A stretch of 64,000 nucleotides of DNA from Flavobacteriales bacterium. Lineage in GTDB: Bacteria > Bacteroidota > Bacteroidia > Flavobacteriales_D > Crocinitomicaceae. The DNA is taken from contig VEQH01000005.1 in NCBI GenBank assembly GCA_018883325.1, forward strand, positions 1-64,000, in the 5' to 3' direction. The notes under the pieces were generated by a model. That model had not been told where the DNA came from. It made no database searches and worked only from the letters and a program-made list of their open reading frames with translations. Each line of letters starts with the position of its first letter. The first letter of the stretch is position 1. Shown piece after piece: positions 29,866 to 39,561 of this stretch. The translations under genes and the position numbers were made by a program.

Positions 29866-30705
29866 TCATTCTAAAACTTCATTCTCAACATCTTTTGAAG
29901 GTGGTAAAAAATTTTCTCCAGTAACAACGCTTTTTCCAGTTTTTGCCTCCAATTCTTTTCTTGCGTTTTTAGCAACTGCGCCTCCATTTTTACTAGCCAC
30001 AGCATTTTCATCTAGTCCTTTTGCCTTTGTAGATTCAGCAATTTGTCTAGAGGAAAGTTCTGCTAATGCTGTGAAAATTAATTCAGCTTCTGACATGTGA
30101 TCTCGTAGATTTTGTGATTTTAAACCTTTTAAATCTTTATGTTTTCTCACCGATAGACCTGTCCATTCTTGATGAATAATATTTGTTAAAAGCGCAAATT
30201 CTTTACCTTTCTCAACTCCACTTTCTTGCCAGTAATCAGTAAGCTTATTCCGCGTCTCTTGTCCACTCATGCGTTGTTGAATCCATTTTTCGCTACGCCC
30301 AAGTTTCTGCCAATTTTCTCTTGCTCTATCAATACTTTGACTAGGGTCGTTAATTTCTTGAATGCGCTCATACCCAACTTTTGCAAGCCATTGCTTCAAT
30401 GGTTCAGATTTAGGGGACGGAATGGATTGAATAAGGCGAAAAATATCTTCTACCGTACCCACATCTGTTTTGTAAAATTTACCGTCTTCGGATTGTAGTT
30501 TCAGTTGGTTACAATTTGTAACCGACTCATTGCCCTCCTTTTTGAGCCTGCTTTTCAACACCTTCCAGTAGTTTCTTGCTCTTTCCACGGTTGGCTGTTC
30601 CGTTAATATACCAATGATATCAACTATACTGAAATACCACATTTCATTCGCTGGATCGAATTGGCTACGAACCTTTTTGTTCTCAAATATTTTTAAATCA
30701 CTCAT
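29866..30705 (-). CDS. BRO-N (phage antirepressor/DinD-like) protein
   Basis: VRSQFDPANEMWYFSIVDIIGILTE..ARNYWKVLKSRLKKEG; paralog of next gene. Confidence 0.8.
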   Translation of the reverse strand: MSDLKIFENKKVRSQFDPANEMWYFSIVDIIGILTEQPTVERARNYWKVLKSRLKKEGNESVTNCNQLKLQSEDGKFYKTDVGTVEDIFRLIQSIPSPKSEPLKQWLAKVGYERIQEINDPSQSIDRARENWQKLGRSEKWIQQRMSGQETRNKLTDYWQESGVEKGKEFALLTNIIHQEWTGLSVRKHKDLKGLKSQNLRDHMSEAELIFTALAELSSRQIAESTKAKGLDENAVASKNGGAVAKNARKELEAKTGKSVVTGENFLPPSKDVENEVLE

Positions 30706-31603
30706 TGTTTTTGGAATTTGTTGTGTTGTAATTTGTAAGTTCGTTTTTGTCGTTCTCTATACTTTTCAACACATCTTTGGCATTCAATTTTGAAACCACC
30801 TTTTTACCTGTTTTCGCTTCTAACTCCATTCTTGCGACTTTGGCTACATTACCACCTTGTTTGGCTACGATTTTACTTTCTTCAAAATCTTTGGGATTGG
30901 TTGCAGCGGATATATCTTTTGTGGAAGCTTCTGCTAACATATTTAAAATTAACTCTGTATTGGTCATATTGTCCCTTAGATTTTCTTTCTTCAATCCTTT
31001 TAGCACTTTATACTCCTTGGTCGTTTTATCGCTCCAAGCCTTGGTAATAATATCTGTAAGCGTAGCAAACTGTAATCCCTCTTTTAAACCACGCTTTTTC
31101 CATTCATCTGTTAATTCTTTACGGATTTCAATACTTTTCAACCGTTGGTTTATCCAGTTTTCTGAGTAACCTAATTTCAGATACTGTTCTAAAGCTCTAT
31201 CAATACTCAACTCAGGGTCTTGTAATTCATCTAATCTTTCTGCTGCCAGTTGCGCCAACCAAAGTTTAAAAGGCTCTGCTTTAGGCGAAGGAATGGATTG
31301 AATTAAACGAAAAAGTTGTTCTGTATCTGCTACGTCAGTAATTCTCATTTTGCCATCAGTAGCGACCATTTTCAAACTGTGACAATTCGTCACGGTTTCA
31401 TTTCCTTCTGCTTTAAGTCTTTGTTTTAATTTTCTCCAGTAGGCACTTGGATCCCTACTTTCGGTAAGCACAGCTATTACATCCACTATAGAAATGTACC
31501 ATTTTTCTTGTTCAGAATTCCATATAGTACGCAACTGTTGTTCTTCAAATAAATGAAGCTTTGAAATAGCATTTTCGCTTTTTGATTTGTCGTGCAAAGC
31601 CAT
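30698..31603 (-). CDS. BRO-N (phage antirepressor/DinD-like) protein
   Basis: IRTIWNSEQEKWYISIVDVIAVLTESRDPSAYWRKLKQRLKAEGNE-type domain; 8-bp overlap with paralog. Confidence 0.8.
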   Translation of the reverse strand: MALHDKSKSENAISKLHLFEEQQLRTIWNSEQEKWYISIVDVIAVLTESRDPSAYWRKLKQRLKAEGNETVTNCHSLKMVATDGKMRITDVADTEQLFRLIQSIPSPKAEPFKLWLAQLAAERLDELQDPELSIDRALEQYLKLGYSENWINQRLKSIEIRKELTDEWKKRGLKEGLQFATLTDIITKAWSDKTTKEYKVLKGLKKENLRDNMTNTELILNMLAEASTKDISAATNPKDFEESKIVAKQGGNVAKVARMELEAKTGKKVVSKLNAKDVLKSIENDKNELTNYNTTNSKNNE

Positions 31604-31967
31604 GTTGATTATTTTTCTAACATAAATATAATTACTATTTAATCATTCACCAAATAATCTCAACTTTTTATTTCACCCCCTTTCCAAATTAACCGCTCTC
31701 AATCCATCAATCCAATCTCCTCCATGTTTCAACGGATTATAATTGTATAAATTATTGGTGTCTGAGAGTTGATTGTAGGATCACTTAAACTACGATTTTT
31801 CTACGCCTTTTTATTTTCAAACCATGCGCTAGGACAAACCCATTTCCGATGATTACGATTCTTTTCTTTAATGTTTGTTTTACTGTCATTTATAAAACCA
31901 GACACTCGTCAGAACCTCAATCCTCCGTCAATTGACAGATTCAGTCATTGCTACTGTTCAAGCATTA

Positions 31968-32720
31968 TTATTCCAATGGAAAATCAACCCAAAAAGGTTT
32001 TTTACTCATATCGGAGAAATCTTGCTGAGCGTAGTTTTCTTTTGGGATTACACGTAAGCGATTTTTTACTGGGTCAATTTTAAAGTCAACGTATTGATTA
32101 ATACCTTGAACTTTTACACACTTTATGAAAACGTGAGGTTTTTTATCGTAATACACTTTCTCTTTGGTAAAACGAACGCCGATTAAATGCTTTTCTTGGT
32201 ATGTACCACCCCCATCTTCCTCAAAAAATACAATATGCACACCATTGTCTAATTTACCCAAATACGCATATTTTAAAAATTGCTCATCGGAGTTGTAGGT
32301 TTCTTTAAACGCATAAACGATGTAGTTTAATTTGGGCAATTTTTGAAGGTAAAGTCCTTTTTCATTGATATAAAAACGATTCGATTCATTTCCGATAGTT
32401 AAGTCAATTTCACGTATTGCGGAAGCTCCATCTGACGAAGCAAAGCCAATAAATTCACTCAAAATTAAATGGTTAATTGTTCGACCTCGGTAACGGAAAT
32501 CAACGACTTCTTCGCTTTTTTCCAATCTTGGATTTAAAACTTCAAAATGGTAACGTTTATACGGATCGTTTTCTTCTTGCTTTATCGTATCATTTGGTAT
32601 TGGAAGTGAATATTCTAAGGAACTTTCATCGTCAATAGTTTGATCATCAGAATAATTAAAGGCAAAAGATGTGATGACAATTAATGTAATGAGCGCGAAA
32701 AATAATTTTGATTTTGACAT
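31968..32720 (-). CDS. hypothetical exported protein
   Basis: N-terminal signal, 250 aa. Confidence 0.55.
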   Translation of the reverse strand: MSKSKLFFALITLIVITSFAFNYSDDQTIDDESSLEYSLPIPNDTIKQEENDPYKRYHFEVLNPRLEKSEEVVDFRYRGRTINHLILSEFIGFASSDGASAIREIDLTIGNESNRFYINEKGLYLQKLPKLNYIVYAFKETYNSDEQFLKYAYLGKLDNGVHIVFFEEDGGGTYQEKHLIGVRFTKEKVYYDKKPHVFIKCVKVQGINQYVDFKIDPVKNRLRVIPKENYAQQDFSDMSKKPFWVDFPLE

Positions 32721-32760
32721 GGTTTTGATTTTTAAGATATTAGGATTTTAAGACATTAGG

Positions 32761-32774
32761 TCCGCCGCGGCGGA
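32761..32774. repeat. palindrome TCCGCCGCGGCGGA flanked by ATTAGG direct repeats
   Basis: ATTAGG-TCCGCCGCGGCGG-ATTAGG. Confidence 0.8.
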
Positions 32775-32850
32775 TTAGGACATTGAGAGGGAATGAGAAT
32801 TTGACAATCCGCCAATCAGCAATCCGCAATTTTTAATCCGCAATTTTATT

Positions 32851-33393
32851 TCATTCTTCTGGGTTTTCGTTTTGGTTGAGTTCATTTAGTAAGTCCGCAA
32901 TGATAATCGCAGGGGCTTCTCCTTCTAAAACTAAGCGAAGAAATGCTTTGTAAATATCCTGTGACACGCTGTAATGTTTCATAAGTTGCTGATTAATTTC
33001 ACCTGGGTACAAAACTGGAATCAACATTTCTCTTCTGCTAGTATAGGATACATAGTTGTTTTTCACATTTACAGTAACACTTCCTGTAGTCAATAAATTA
33101 TTAAAGTGTGAGGCAAGTATAAAAATGTCACTTGTAACTTCAGCTGGAAAATAGTCTAAAATATTTACCTGACATGTAAAATATCCTTCATCTATATAAT
33201 AGCGGTAGCTTGTTCCTTGATTTTCACTGATTTCAAAAACGGAATCAATAAATTTATCCTTCTCGTAAAACCCAGCTTTCCAATCCTTTTTCAAAAAAAG
33301 TTGCTTCAATTCTTCCCACAAATATTCCTCCTGCTTTTCATAACTGTAGGTCAAACGATAGCTTCGTTTTAGGAATTGAAGGAGCTTTTTCAT
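32851..33393 (-). CDS. hypothetical protein (YbjN-like pattern)
   Basis: 180-aa ORF with soluble alpha/beta pattern. Confidence 0.5.
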   Translation of the reverse strand: MKKLLQFLKRSYRLTYSYEKQEEYLWEELKQLFLKKDWKAGFYEKDKFIDSVFEISENQGTSYRYYIDEGYFTCQVNILDYFPAEVTSDIFILASHFNNLLTTGSVTVNVKNNYVSYTSRREMLIPVLYPGEINQQLMKHYSVSQDIYKAFLRLVLEGEAPAIIIADLLNELNQNENPEE

Positions 33394-33791
33394 AGTGAAT
33401 TAGGCTGTTAAATTGGACTGAATTAAGGGGGAAAACAAGGATAGTAAAATTAGAAATTAAGGATGAATTGACAGAGTAAGGGAAATGTTAAAAATGCGTT
33501 TTTTTGGATATTTTGTGATTAGAGAATTACTAAGTTTTAAATCGAAGTTATGATGGGATTTCCAATTTGAAAGTTTCGCCAAAGCGCATAGGAGGAGGAC
33601 TTTTTTTCACCACATAGAAATATAGATAAAAGAGGATTTACTAAATTTTAAATCGAAGTTATAATCGGATTTTCCAACCCAGCGAGCGCGAACTAATTCT
33701 CACTTCGGAATAAAATGATTTTTAAAAGTTTAGAAATTTTATTAGAACTAAAATCACTTGTCTTTTCCGTCAAGACATATTATTGAGGATT

Positions 33792-34088
33792 TTATTCTTT
33801 GGTTGAAATACTTTTCAAACTAACCAACAAATAAATCCCAACTGCAACATCAATTATATTCCAAAGCACGCGACCAAAAGCAAATTTTTCAAAGGGCTGA
33901 AATAGAATAGCCAAAACAATGAATATTATTAGTTCTTGTTGATTGTTCTGTTCAAAAGCGGTAAATGCTAAATACAAAAACGCAATTGTCGCCACAACTC
34001 TCACAAATTGATAATACCCATAAGGCATGTCCAAAAGACAAAGAAAAAGAAGAATCGCAAGTGGGAGTTTGAGTGTGGTGGGGTTCAT
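33792..34088 (-). CDS. small membrane protein (DUF6804-like)
   Basis: DMPYGYYQFVRVVATIAFLYLAF...LFQPFEKFAFGRVLWNIIDV; overlaps next gene by 4 bp. Confidence 0.6.
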   Translation of the reverse strand: MNPTTLKLPLAILLFLCLLDMPYGYYQFVRVVATIAFLYLAFTAFEQNNQQELIIFIVLAILFQPFEKFAFGRVLWNIIDVAVGIYLLVSLKSISTKE

Positions 34089-34267
34089 TTGAAATATTTA
34101 ATATAATACAAACCCGTACCAGGAATACCAAAGCTCCAAAATCTTTTTCCGTCTGAACTTACTCCAAAACGAAAACCTAAAAACCCAAAACTTGTTCCGA
34201 CTCCATTTTTGGAAACGGTTGTTCTAATTGGACCAAAATTCTTTGTTTTTCTAAATCGCCAAGCCAT
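34085..34267 (-). CDS. DUF4236-like small protein
   Basis: MAWRFRKTKNFGPIRTTVSKNGVGTSFGFLGFRFGVSSDGKRFWSFGIPGTGLYY. Confidence 0.7.
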   Translation of the reverse strand: MAWRFRKTKNFGPIRTTVSKNGVGTSFGFLGFRFGVSSDGKRFWSFGIPGTGLYYIKYFK

Positions 34268-34268
34268 T

Positions 34269-35636
34269 TTACTTTTTTAGGTGTTTTTCTTTGTATTCAG
34301 CAATTTTTTGACGAGCAACTGCATCTTGTGCAGCAGCGATTTCTTGCAGTAATTTTTTATTCAATTCTTCTTGAATCATATTACGATCTTTAATCTGTTG
34401 ATTCATTGATTCTTGCTCGAGTTGTATTATTTGTTGTTGATGTTTAAGATATTCTTTTTTTCCTGCAATTAATGATTCAGCAAAGTTTTCCTCTAAACTT
34501 ATTATTTTTTTATCATAACTACCAATTGGAGCAAAGGTTTTAACAAGTGTAGGCAATAGTTCAACTAATATAAAAATAAAACGAAGAAGCCACAATAATA
34601 CCCACATAATGTAACCTTCTGGGTTTTCTTCTGTCGATTTACCAGATGCCAAATCTTCAAGAATCATAAACTTTAGAACAAAACCCTTTTTATTTCTAAG
34701 TAGAGAATCTTGAAATTTTGCTAGATTGTCTCTTTTAACGATATCGTCAAGGATAATACCATTAATATTTTCTAATTTATTTTTATATCGGGTACTATCT
34801 GTCTTCCAATCTAATCTCCATTGATAAACATATTTAGATAATTCTCTTTTTTGAGGATTTACAGAATCTCTAATAAAATTATTTTCTCCAATTCTAAAAT
34901 TATTGTATTTATCATTTTGTTTATTATAATCTGGGTTTTGGTTTGATAATTTATCTCTTATCTGTTTAGCCTTAAACGTTTTTTCTGAGTATTCTTTATT
35001 TAATTTAATATTCAGTCGTTTCATTTCTTTTTTTAACTTTTTAAATTCTTCTGTGTCAGGTTCAAGCAGCTTTAATTTGCTACATGCTAATTCATAATTA
35101 ACACTGTCTGATTTTTGAATTTCTCTTTTACCAGAAGTATTTTGAATTTTAGTTGACTCATAATCAATGGTTCTACCTACTTGCTTTTGCTTGTAATTTG
35201 TCATGTGAATAGTAATGTTCTCTTCGAAAATCAATAGTTCTAGTGGTATAGAGATTACAAACGCAATCAAAATAGATAATAACCCTCTAATGGTAAAGGG
35301 TAAAATATATTCATTCCATTTTTTATCGGGCGTTTTCTTTAAGGTAACAACTAAACTTCTATCAATACTATATATTAAGGCTGCCCAAATTAAACCAAAT
35401 GCTGAGGAAGCAAGTAAACTTTCAGTAAAAAAATAGGCAGCATAACCTCCTGAAAAAAAAGCTAATAAGGAAGTCATAAAAATTGTTATTCCAAAACAAA
35501 CATGTTTATTCCAATCTGTAGAACATTCACTTTGTTCTAAAATAGAAATTTCAGAACCAGCAACTTTCCAAAAGAAATATTGAAAAGTAGTTGGAGTTGC
35601 TTTTGATGAATTATCTTTTTTTTCTGAGTTGCTCAT
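34269..35636 (-). CDS. DUF4407 family membrane/coiled-coil protein
   Basis: FFWKVAGSEISILEQSECSTDWNKH, TM helices, long coiled-coil region. Confidence 0.75.
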   Translation of the reverse strand: MSNSEKKDNSSKATPTTFQYFFWKVAGSEISILEQSECSTDWNKHVCFGITIFMTSLLAFFSGGYAAYFFTESLLASSAFGLIWAALIYSIDRSLVVTLKKTPDKKWNEYILPFTIRGLLSILIAFVISIPLELLIFEENITIHMTNYKQKQVGRTIDYESTKIQNTSGKREIQKSDSVNYELACSKLKLLEPDTEEFKKLKKEMKRLNIKLNKEYSEKTFKAKQIRDKLSNQNPDYNKQNDKYNNFRIGENNFIRDSVNPQKRELSKYVYQWRLDWKTDSTRYKNKLENINGIILDDIVKRDNLAKFQDSLLRNKKGFVLKFMILEDLASGKSTEENPEGYIMWVLLWLLRFIFILVELLPTLVKTFAPIGSYDKKIISLEENFAESLIAGKKEYLKHQQQIIQLEQESMNQQIKDRNMIQEELNKKLLQEIAAAQDAVARQKIAEYKEKHLKK

Positions 35637-36183
35637 TTATACTTTTTAATTGAATTAATAGTTTGTGTGATTTATTGCTTACTATGAAAAATGGAACACA
35701 ATACGTATTTACAAAAAACAAAATTATTATTGCTCCAAAGACAGCGTAATAAAATTCATTATTTAAAAGTTCCATTAGTTGAATATAACGAAAATAAAAA
35801 TCTTCATTTGATTGTTGTCCAAAATTCAAAAGTTTCATTTCCTCTTTAAAGTAGTAAATCAGAAAAGTAGATCCATTCATTAAACTTATGGTCAATAACA
35901 AAAACAGAATGAATAATCGATTCTTTTTATTTTCATTAAATAGAAAAAGAAAAAGAAAATAAGTAGAAAAAAACACAGTCGGAATTACCGACAAACCAAA
36001 TGTCCATAAAAGATTCAAGTGCAAAAAAACTAATATTAAGGAAGTCAATTGAACAAGTAGAATAATTGATACCATATTAAAAAATAACGAAATTTCTCGC
36101 TTCAAATCAGGAACTAGGTTTATTTCACTTTTTGAAATACTCCAGATTTTTAAAAAATGACCATATCCAAGTAATCCCTTCAT
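35611..36183 (-). CDS. small multi-TM protein of the kinase/PP2C operon
   Basis: ORF overlapping both neighbours, four hydrophobic segments. Confidence 0.6.
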   Translation of the reverse strand: MKGLLGYGHFLKIWSISKSEINLVPDLKREISLFFNMVSIILLVQLTSLILVFLHLNLLWTFGLSVIPTVFFSTYFLFLFLFNENKKNRLFILFLLLTISLMNGSTFLIYYFKEEMKLLNFGQQSNEDFYFRYIQLMELLNNEFYYAVFGAIIILFFVNTYCVPFFIVSNKSHKLLIQLKSINEQLRKKR

Positions 36184-37976
36184 TTTCTTAGTATTGTATC
36201 TAGCATTTTAGAAATAGAAAATGAACGTTTTGGTTGAATCATTTTTTCGAATTCGAGTTGAGTTTCATCAATGATTATGGATTGTAATTCTGGTATTTTT
36301 AAATCTATTAATGGTATTTGATTTTCTTCAAAAAAAGAAGGGATTTTGGTCATTTGAGGAGCATTATCCACTTCTATTCTTAATGAATTACTTCTTTCAT
36401 TAAATAAATCATTTCTCGCCTCTAGCCAAAATGTATTTGATTTTGTAGGGAAAAATTTATAAGAGTGTATAGCCTGAACTGTTTCATTTAATCCATCATT
36501 CGAACGTAAAATTATTTTTTCGGCATTTTCAACACTCCAACTCAACTCTATTTCTACACCTCTTGGTATCTGGTGAAAATCAGTGTTAAAATACTTATAT
36601 TCAATTTTCTTGTAAACGCGGATTTGTATTTCCTTTTCAATTTTTGTTTCACCATCTAAAGCTGTAACGACGAGTTTATAGAAAGTATCCCGAATAGGAG
36701 TTACTTGTTTCATTCCATCTAAAGGAACATTAATTCTTTCACTATCAGCAACAAGCTCTACTTTATCAGCATTTTGGACTTTCCAAGATAAATCAGTACT
36801 TTTTCCGAAAACTAGTTTTTGGTTTAGGGATTTGAATTCTGATATTTTCGGAAGTGGTAAAACTTCAATTGATATTTCTTTTTCAGTTTTATCAAAGGCA
36901 TTTTCTGCAATTAACTTGTATGTAGTCGTATTTGTTGGCAAAACGGAAATAGAATGTTTTCCTGTTACATTTCCAATTCCACTGCTGATATAGGTTATAT
37001 CATAATTTTCAGTCTCCCATGATAATTCAACATAATTACCTTTAAGAACTTCTTTTTTATTTGTACTTAAGCTATTTATCTTTGGCGCAGTCAAATAATG
37101 TTCAAGAGGATTAAAATTGAGATAATCACTTTCTGATAAATAGCTGCATAGAATTCTCGTCAGACTTTTAACAGAGTAAGACAGCTTTTGTAAATCACTA
37201 AAGATTTCTGAGTTTTCAAAATTGTCAAAGTCATTTTCGGTGAATAATAAATATTGAGTATCCTTAATTTGATATTCACTCCAAAGGTTAGTATTTTCAG
37301 AGAGCGCAATTATCGAAAGATATATTACTAATTCTGAAAAATAATCTGCTTTTAAAGACGCTATTCCACACTTAAAACGGGATGGATGTTGATAGCCTTT
37401 TAAACCTGTAACTAATTCTTTTTGACCTTCAATTTCAGGAATACAAATAGAATCATAATCTACAAGTTTGATGTTTCCGTTTCGGTCAATCAAAATATTT
37501 CCTTCCTGTAAATCTCCGTGAGAAATTTTGTTTTCTCGTAAAGTTTTGCACATTTCCAGAAAGTCATTAGCAAGTTTAGTTAGTTTGCTTTTATTGTTTA
37601 AATTTTCTTCAATGTATTCTTTTAGTAATTTGCCTTCAAGCCATTCCATTCGAATGGTGTCATATAAAGTTCCATTTACTAAAATACCTTTTTCATCGTA
37701 GATGAAATCAGCAAAATAGGATAGTTTCTTTTCTAAAAGATACCTTGATATTTTACGATAACGATCTGCATGTTCTCCCATTGGAACGTGCCAAACTCGG
37801 AAAGCCCATTTTTTATTTTGATGCTCTAATTGGAATACCATGTTAAATCCACCTACAAAAGCAAATGGACTACCATTAGGATTAAGCCTTGGTTTTGCTC
37901 CTTGCAATTCAGGTATTTTTAAAAAAATATCTGAATTTTTAATAGCGGTGATAATATCTTGTTTGCTTACGGACAT
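36180..37976 (-). CDS. protein-kinase-like protein with three C-terminal Ig-like repeats
   Basis: HGDLQEGNILIDRNGNIKLVDYDS, GLKGYQHPSR; LSWETEN/LSWKVQN/LSWSVEN repeats. Confidence 0.82.
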   Translation of the reverse strand: MSVSKQDIITAIKNSDIFLKIPELQGAKPRLNPNGSPFAFVGGFNMVFQLEHQNKKWAFRVWHVPMGEHADRYRKISRYLLEKKLSYFADFIYDEKGILVNGTLYDTIRMEWLEGKLLKEYIEENLNNKSKLTKLANDFLEMCKTLRENKISHGDLQEGNILIDRNGNIKLVDYDSICIPEIEGQKELVTGLKGYQHPSRFKCGIASLKADYFSELVIYLSIIALSENTNLWSEYQIKDTQYLLFTENDFDNFENSEIFSDLQKLSYSVKSLTRILCSYLSESDYLNFNPLEHYLTAPKINSLSTNKKEVLKGNYVELSWETENYDITYISSGIGNVTGKHSISVLPTNTTTYKLIAENAFDKTEKEISIEVLPLPKISEFKSLNQKLVFGKSTDLSWKVQNADKVELVADSERINVPLDGMKQVTPIRDTFYKLVVTALDGETKIEKEIQIRVYKKIEYKYFNTDFHQIPRGVEIELSWSVENAEKIILRSNDGLNETVQAIHSYKFFPTKSNTFWLEARNDLFNERSNSLRIEVDNAPQMTKIPSFFEENQIPLIDLKIPELQSIIIDETQLEFEKMIQPKRSFSISKMLDTILRK

Positions 37977-37978
37977 TT

Positions 37979-38548
37979 TTAAAATTTATCAAAAATTGAA
38001 TTTGCTTTAGAATTCTCAATTTTCGGTTTTAGTTCTTCTGGCTTGTCCCATTTTGCCATTATTTTCTCTATCGGCAATATTTGGACTTCATTTCCTTTAA
38101 TTGCAAATCCAAATTGAGGTTTAATACTTTCAAATTTATCGTTGAATTGGGAAATTATACTAGATTGATTTTTAATTATAACTATGTTTTCATCATTTAA
38201 TCTTGCTTTAAACGTCCAATTGTATGAGCCAGTTATAATTGTAGAGTCATCGACAACACAAAATTTATTATGCATTAATTTATCTTTTGAACCATTATTG
38301 AAATTTCCGATATATCCAACATGTCCATTGTTTTGCAATAATTCTTTGAAATTAATGCGTGAATTTTTGTTGAACTCGTGATTGGCAACAATAATATAAA
38401 CATAAACACCCTTTTTTTGAACTTCAAGAATGGAATTATAAATATCTACATCCGTAAACCAGGCAACACAAATCTTTAAATTACTTTTGGCTTGAGAAAT
38501 ATGATTAATTATTTGTCTATGGATATTTTCGAAATGCACTTCAATCAT
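37979..38548 (-). CDS. single-HKD phospholipase D-like protein
   Basis: HNKFCVVDDSTIITGSYNWTFKARLNDENIVII. Confidence 0.85.
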   Translation of the reverse strand: MIEVHFENIHRQIINHISQAKSNLKICVAWFTDVDIYNSILEVQKKGVYVYIIVANHEFNKNSRINFKELLQNNGHVGYIGNFNNGSKDKLMHNKFCVVDDSTIITGSYNWTFKARLNDENIVIIKNQSSIISQFNDKFESIKPQFGFAIKGNEVQILPIEKIMAKWDKPEELKPKIENSKANSIFDKF

Positions 38549-38550
38549 GT

Positions 38551-39558
38551 CTAAAATTTTTTCGTGATTTCATTTGAGTTGGGAAGTTTAATTTCTTTCC
38601 TACTAGGTTTATTAGGTTGTCTATCCCATTTTGAAGTAATTTTATCTTTTGCAATTTCAAGTTTATCAACCATAAGCTCTTCTAATGGTTGTAAATCCAT
38701 TATATCAGTTTTACTAAGTTGTTCTTTCAGCCGTTGTGTTAACTCTTTAATAATTTGATTTGAAGATGATAAAAGTGTATTAATTATCTCTGATTTATCA
38801 ACATTGTGAAAATCCTCTTTTGAAAAAAGCAAATCTTCCGTTTCGTAATACCTATTCCATAAATTGGGATATTGCTCAAAAGCTAGAAGTGATAGGTAAA
38901 TTACCAATTCAGAAAAATAGTCCAGTTTATAGTTTATAAATTTATTTTGATTTCGTGATGGATGTTGATAGCCTGGAAGACCTTTAATAGCATCTGACAT
39001 ACCCTCAAGAGGTTTTATAAACATTGAATCGTAATCAATGATAATTAAACTGCCGTCTTGCTTGACAAGAATATTTCCGTGTTGTAAATCACCGTGTGCA
39101 ATATTTTCTTGATGAAAATATTCGACCATCTGTTTAAAGTTGCTAGCAATTTTGGGCAAAATTGATTTTAAGCTGGAAAAGTTATCATTTATGTATTCCT
39201 TTAATGGCTTTCCATCAACCCAATCCATCACAACAACTGGATATATAGAACCACTTATCAATATAGCATCATCTAAATATTTAAAATCGCAGAAATATGG
39301 GTTGTTCAAAGCATTCAAGTAAGTTGAAATTTCTTGACTTCTCTTTTTTGCATCACCAATATCTGCAATCCAACAACGAACGGCTACTTTCTTTGAATCT
39401 TTAGTGTGAAAGGGAAATACAGTAGTATAACCACCTGAATATTGAATAATTCGTGAACCTTTTTGAATCACAGAACCACCAATAAGTTCATTTGCCTTGA
39501 AACTTACTTGCGGGTTTCTCATTGCGGTTACTATGTCTGTTCTTGAAGGATATACCAT
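38551..39558 (-). CDS. protein-kinase-like protein (paralog of the 36180 kinase domain)
   Basis: HGDLQHGNILVKQDGSLIIIDYDS, GLPGYQHPSR. Confidence 0.82.
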   Translation of the reverse strand: MVYPSRTDIVTAMRNPQVSFKANELIGGSVIQKGSRIIQYSGGYTTVFPFHTKDSKKVAVRCWIADIGDAKKRSQEISTYLNALNNPYFCDFKYLDDAILISGSIYPVVVMDWVDGKPLKEYINDNFSSLKSILPKIASNFKQMVEYFHQENIAHGDLQHGNILVKQDGSLIIIDYDSMFIKPLEGMSDAIKGLPGYQHPSRNQNKFINYKLDYFSELVIYLSLLAFEQYPNLWNRYYETEDLLFSKEDFHNVDKSEIINTLLSSSNQIIKELTQRLKEQLSKTDIMDLQPLEELMVDKLEIAKDKITSKWDRQPNKPSRKEIKLPNSNEITKKF

Positions 39559-39561
39559 AAT

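Noticed and set aside
31871-32083. 70-aa plus-strand ORF
   Set aside because: Mostly antisense to the 31968-32720 gene with no recognisable domain.
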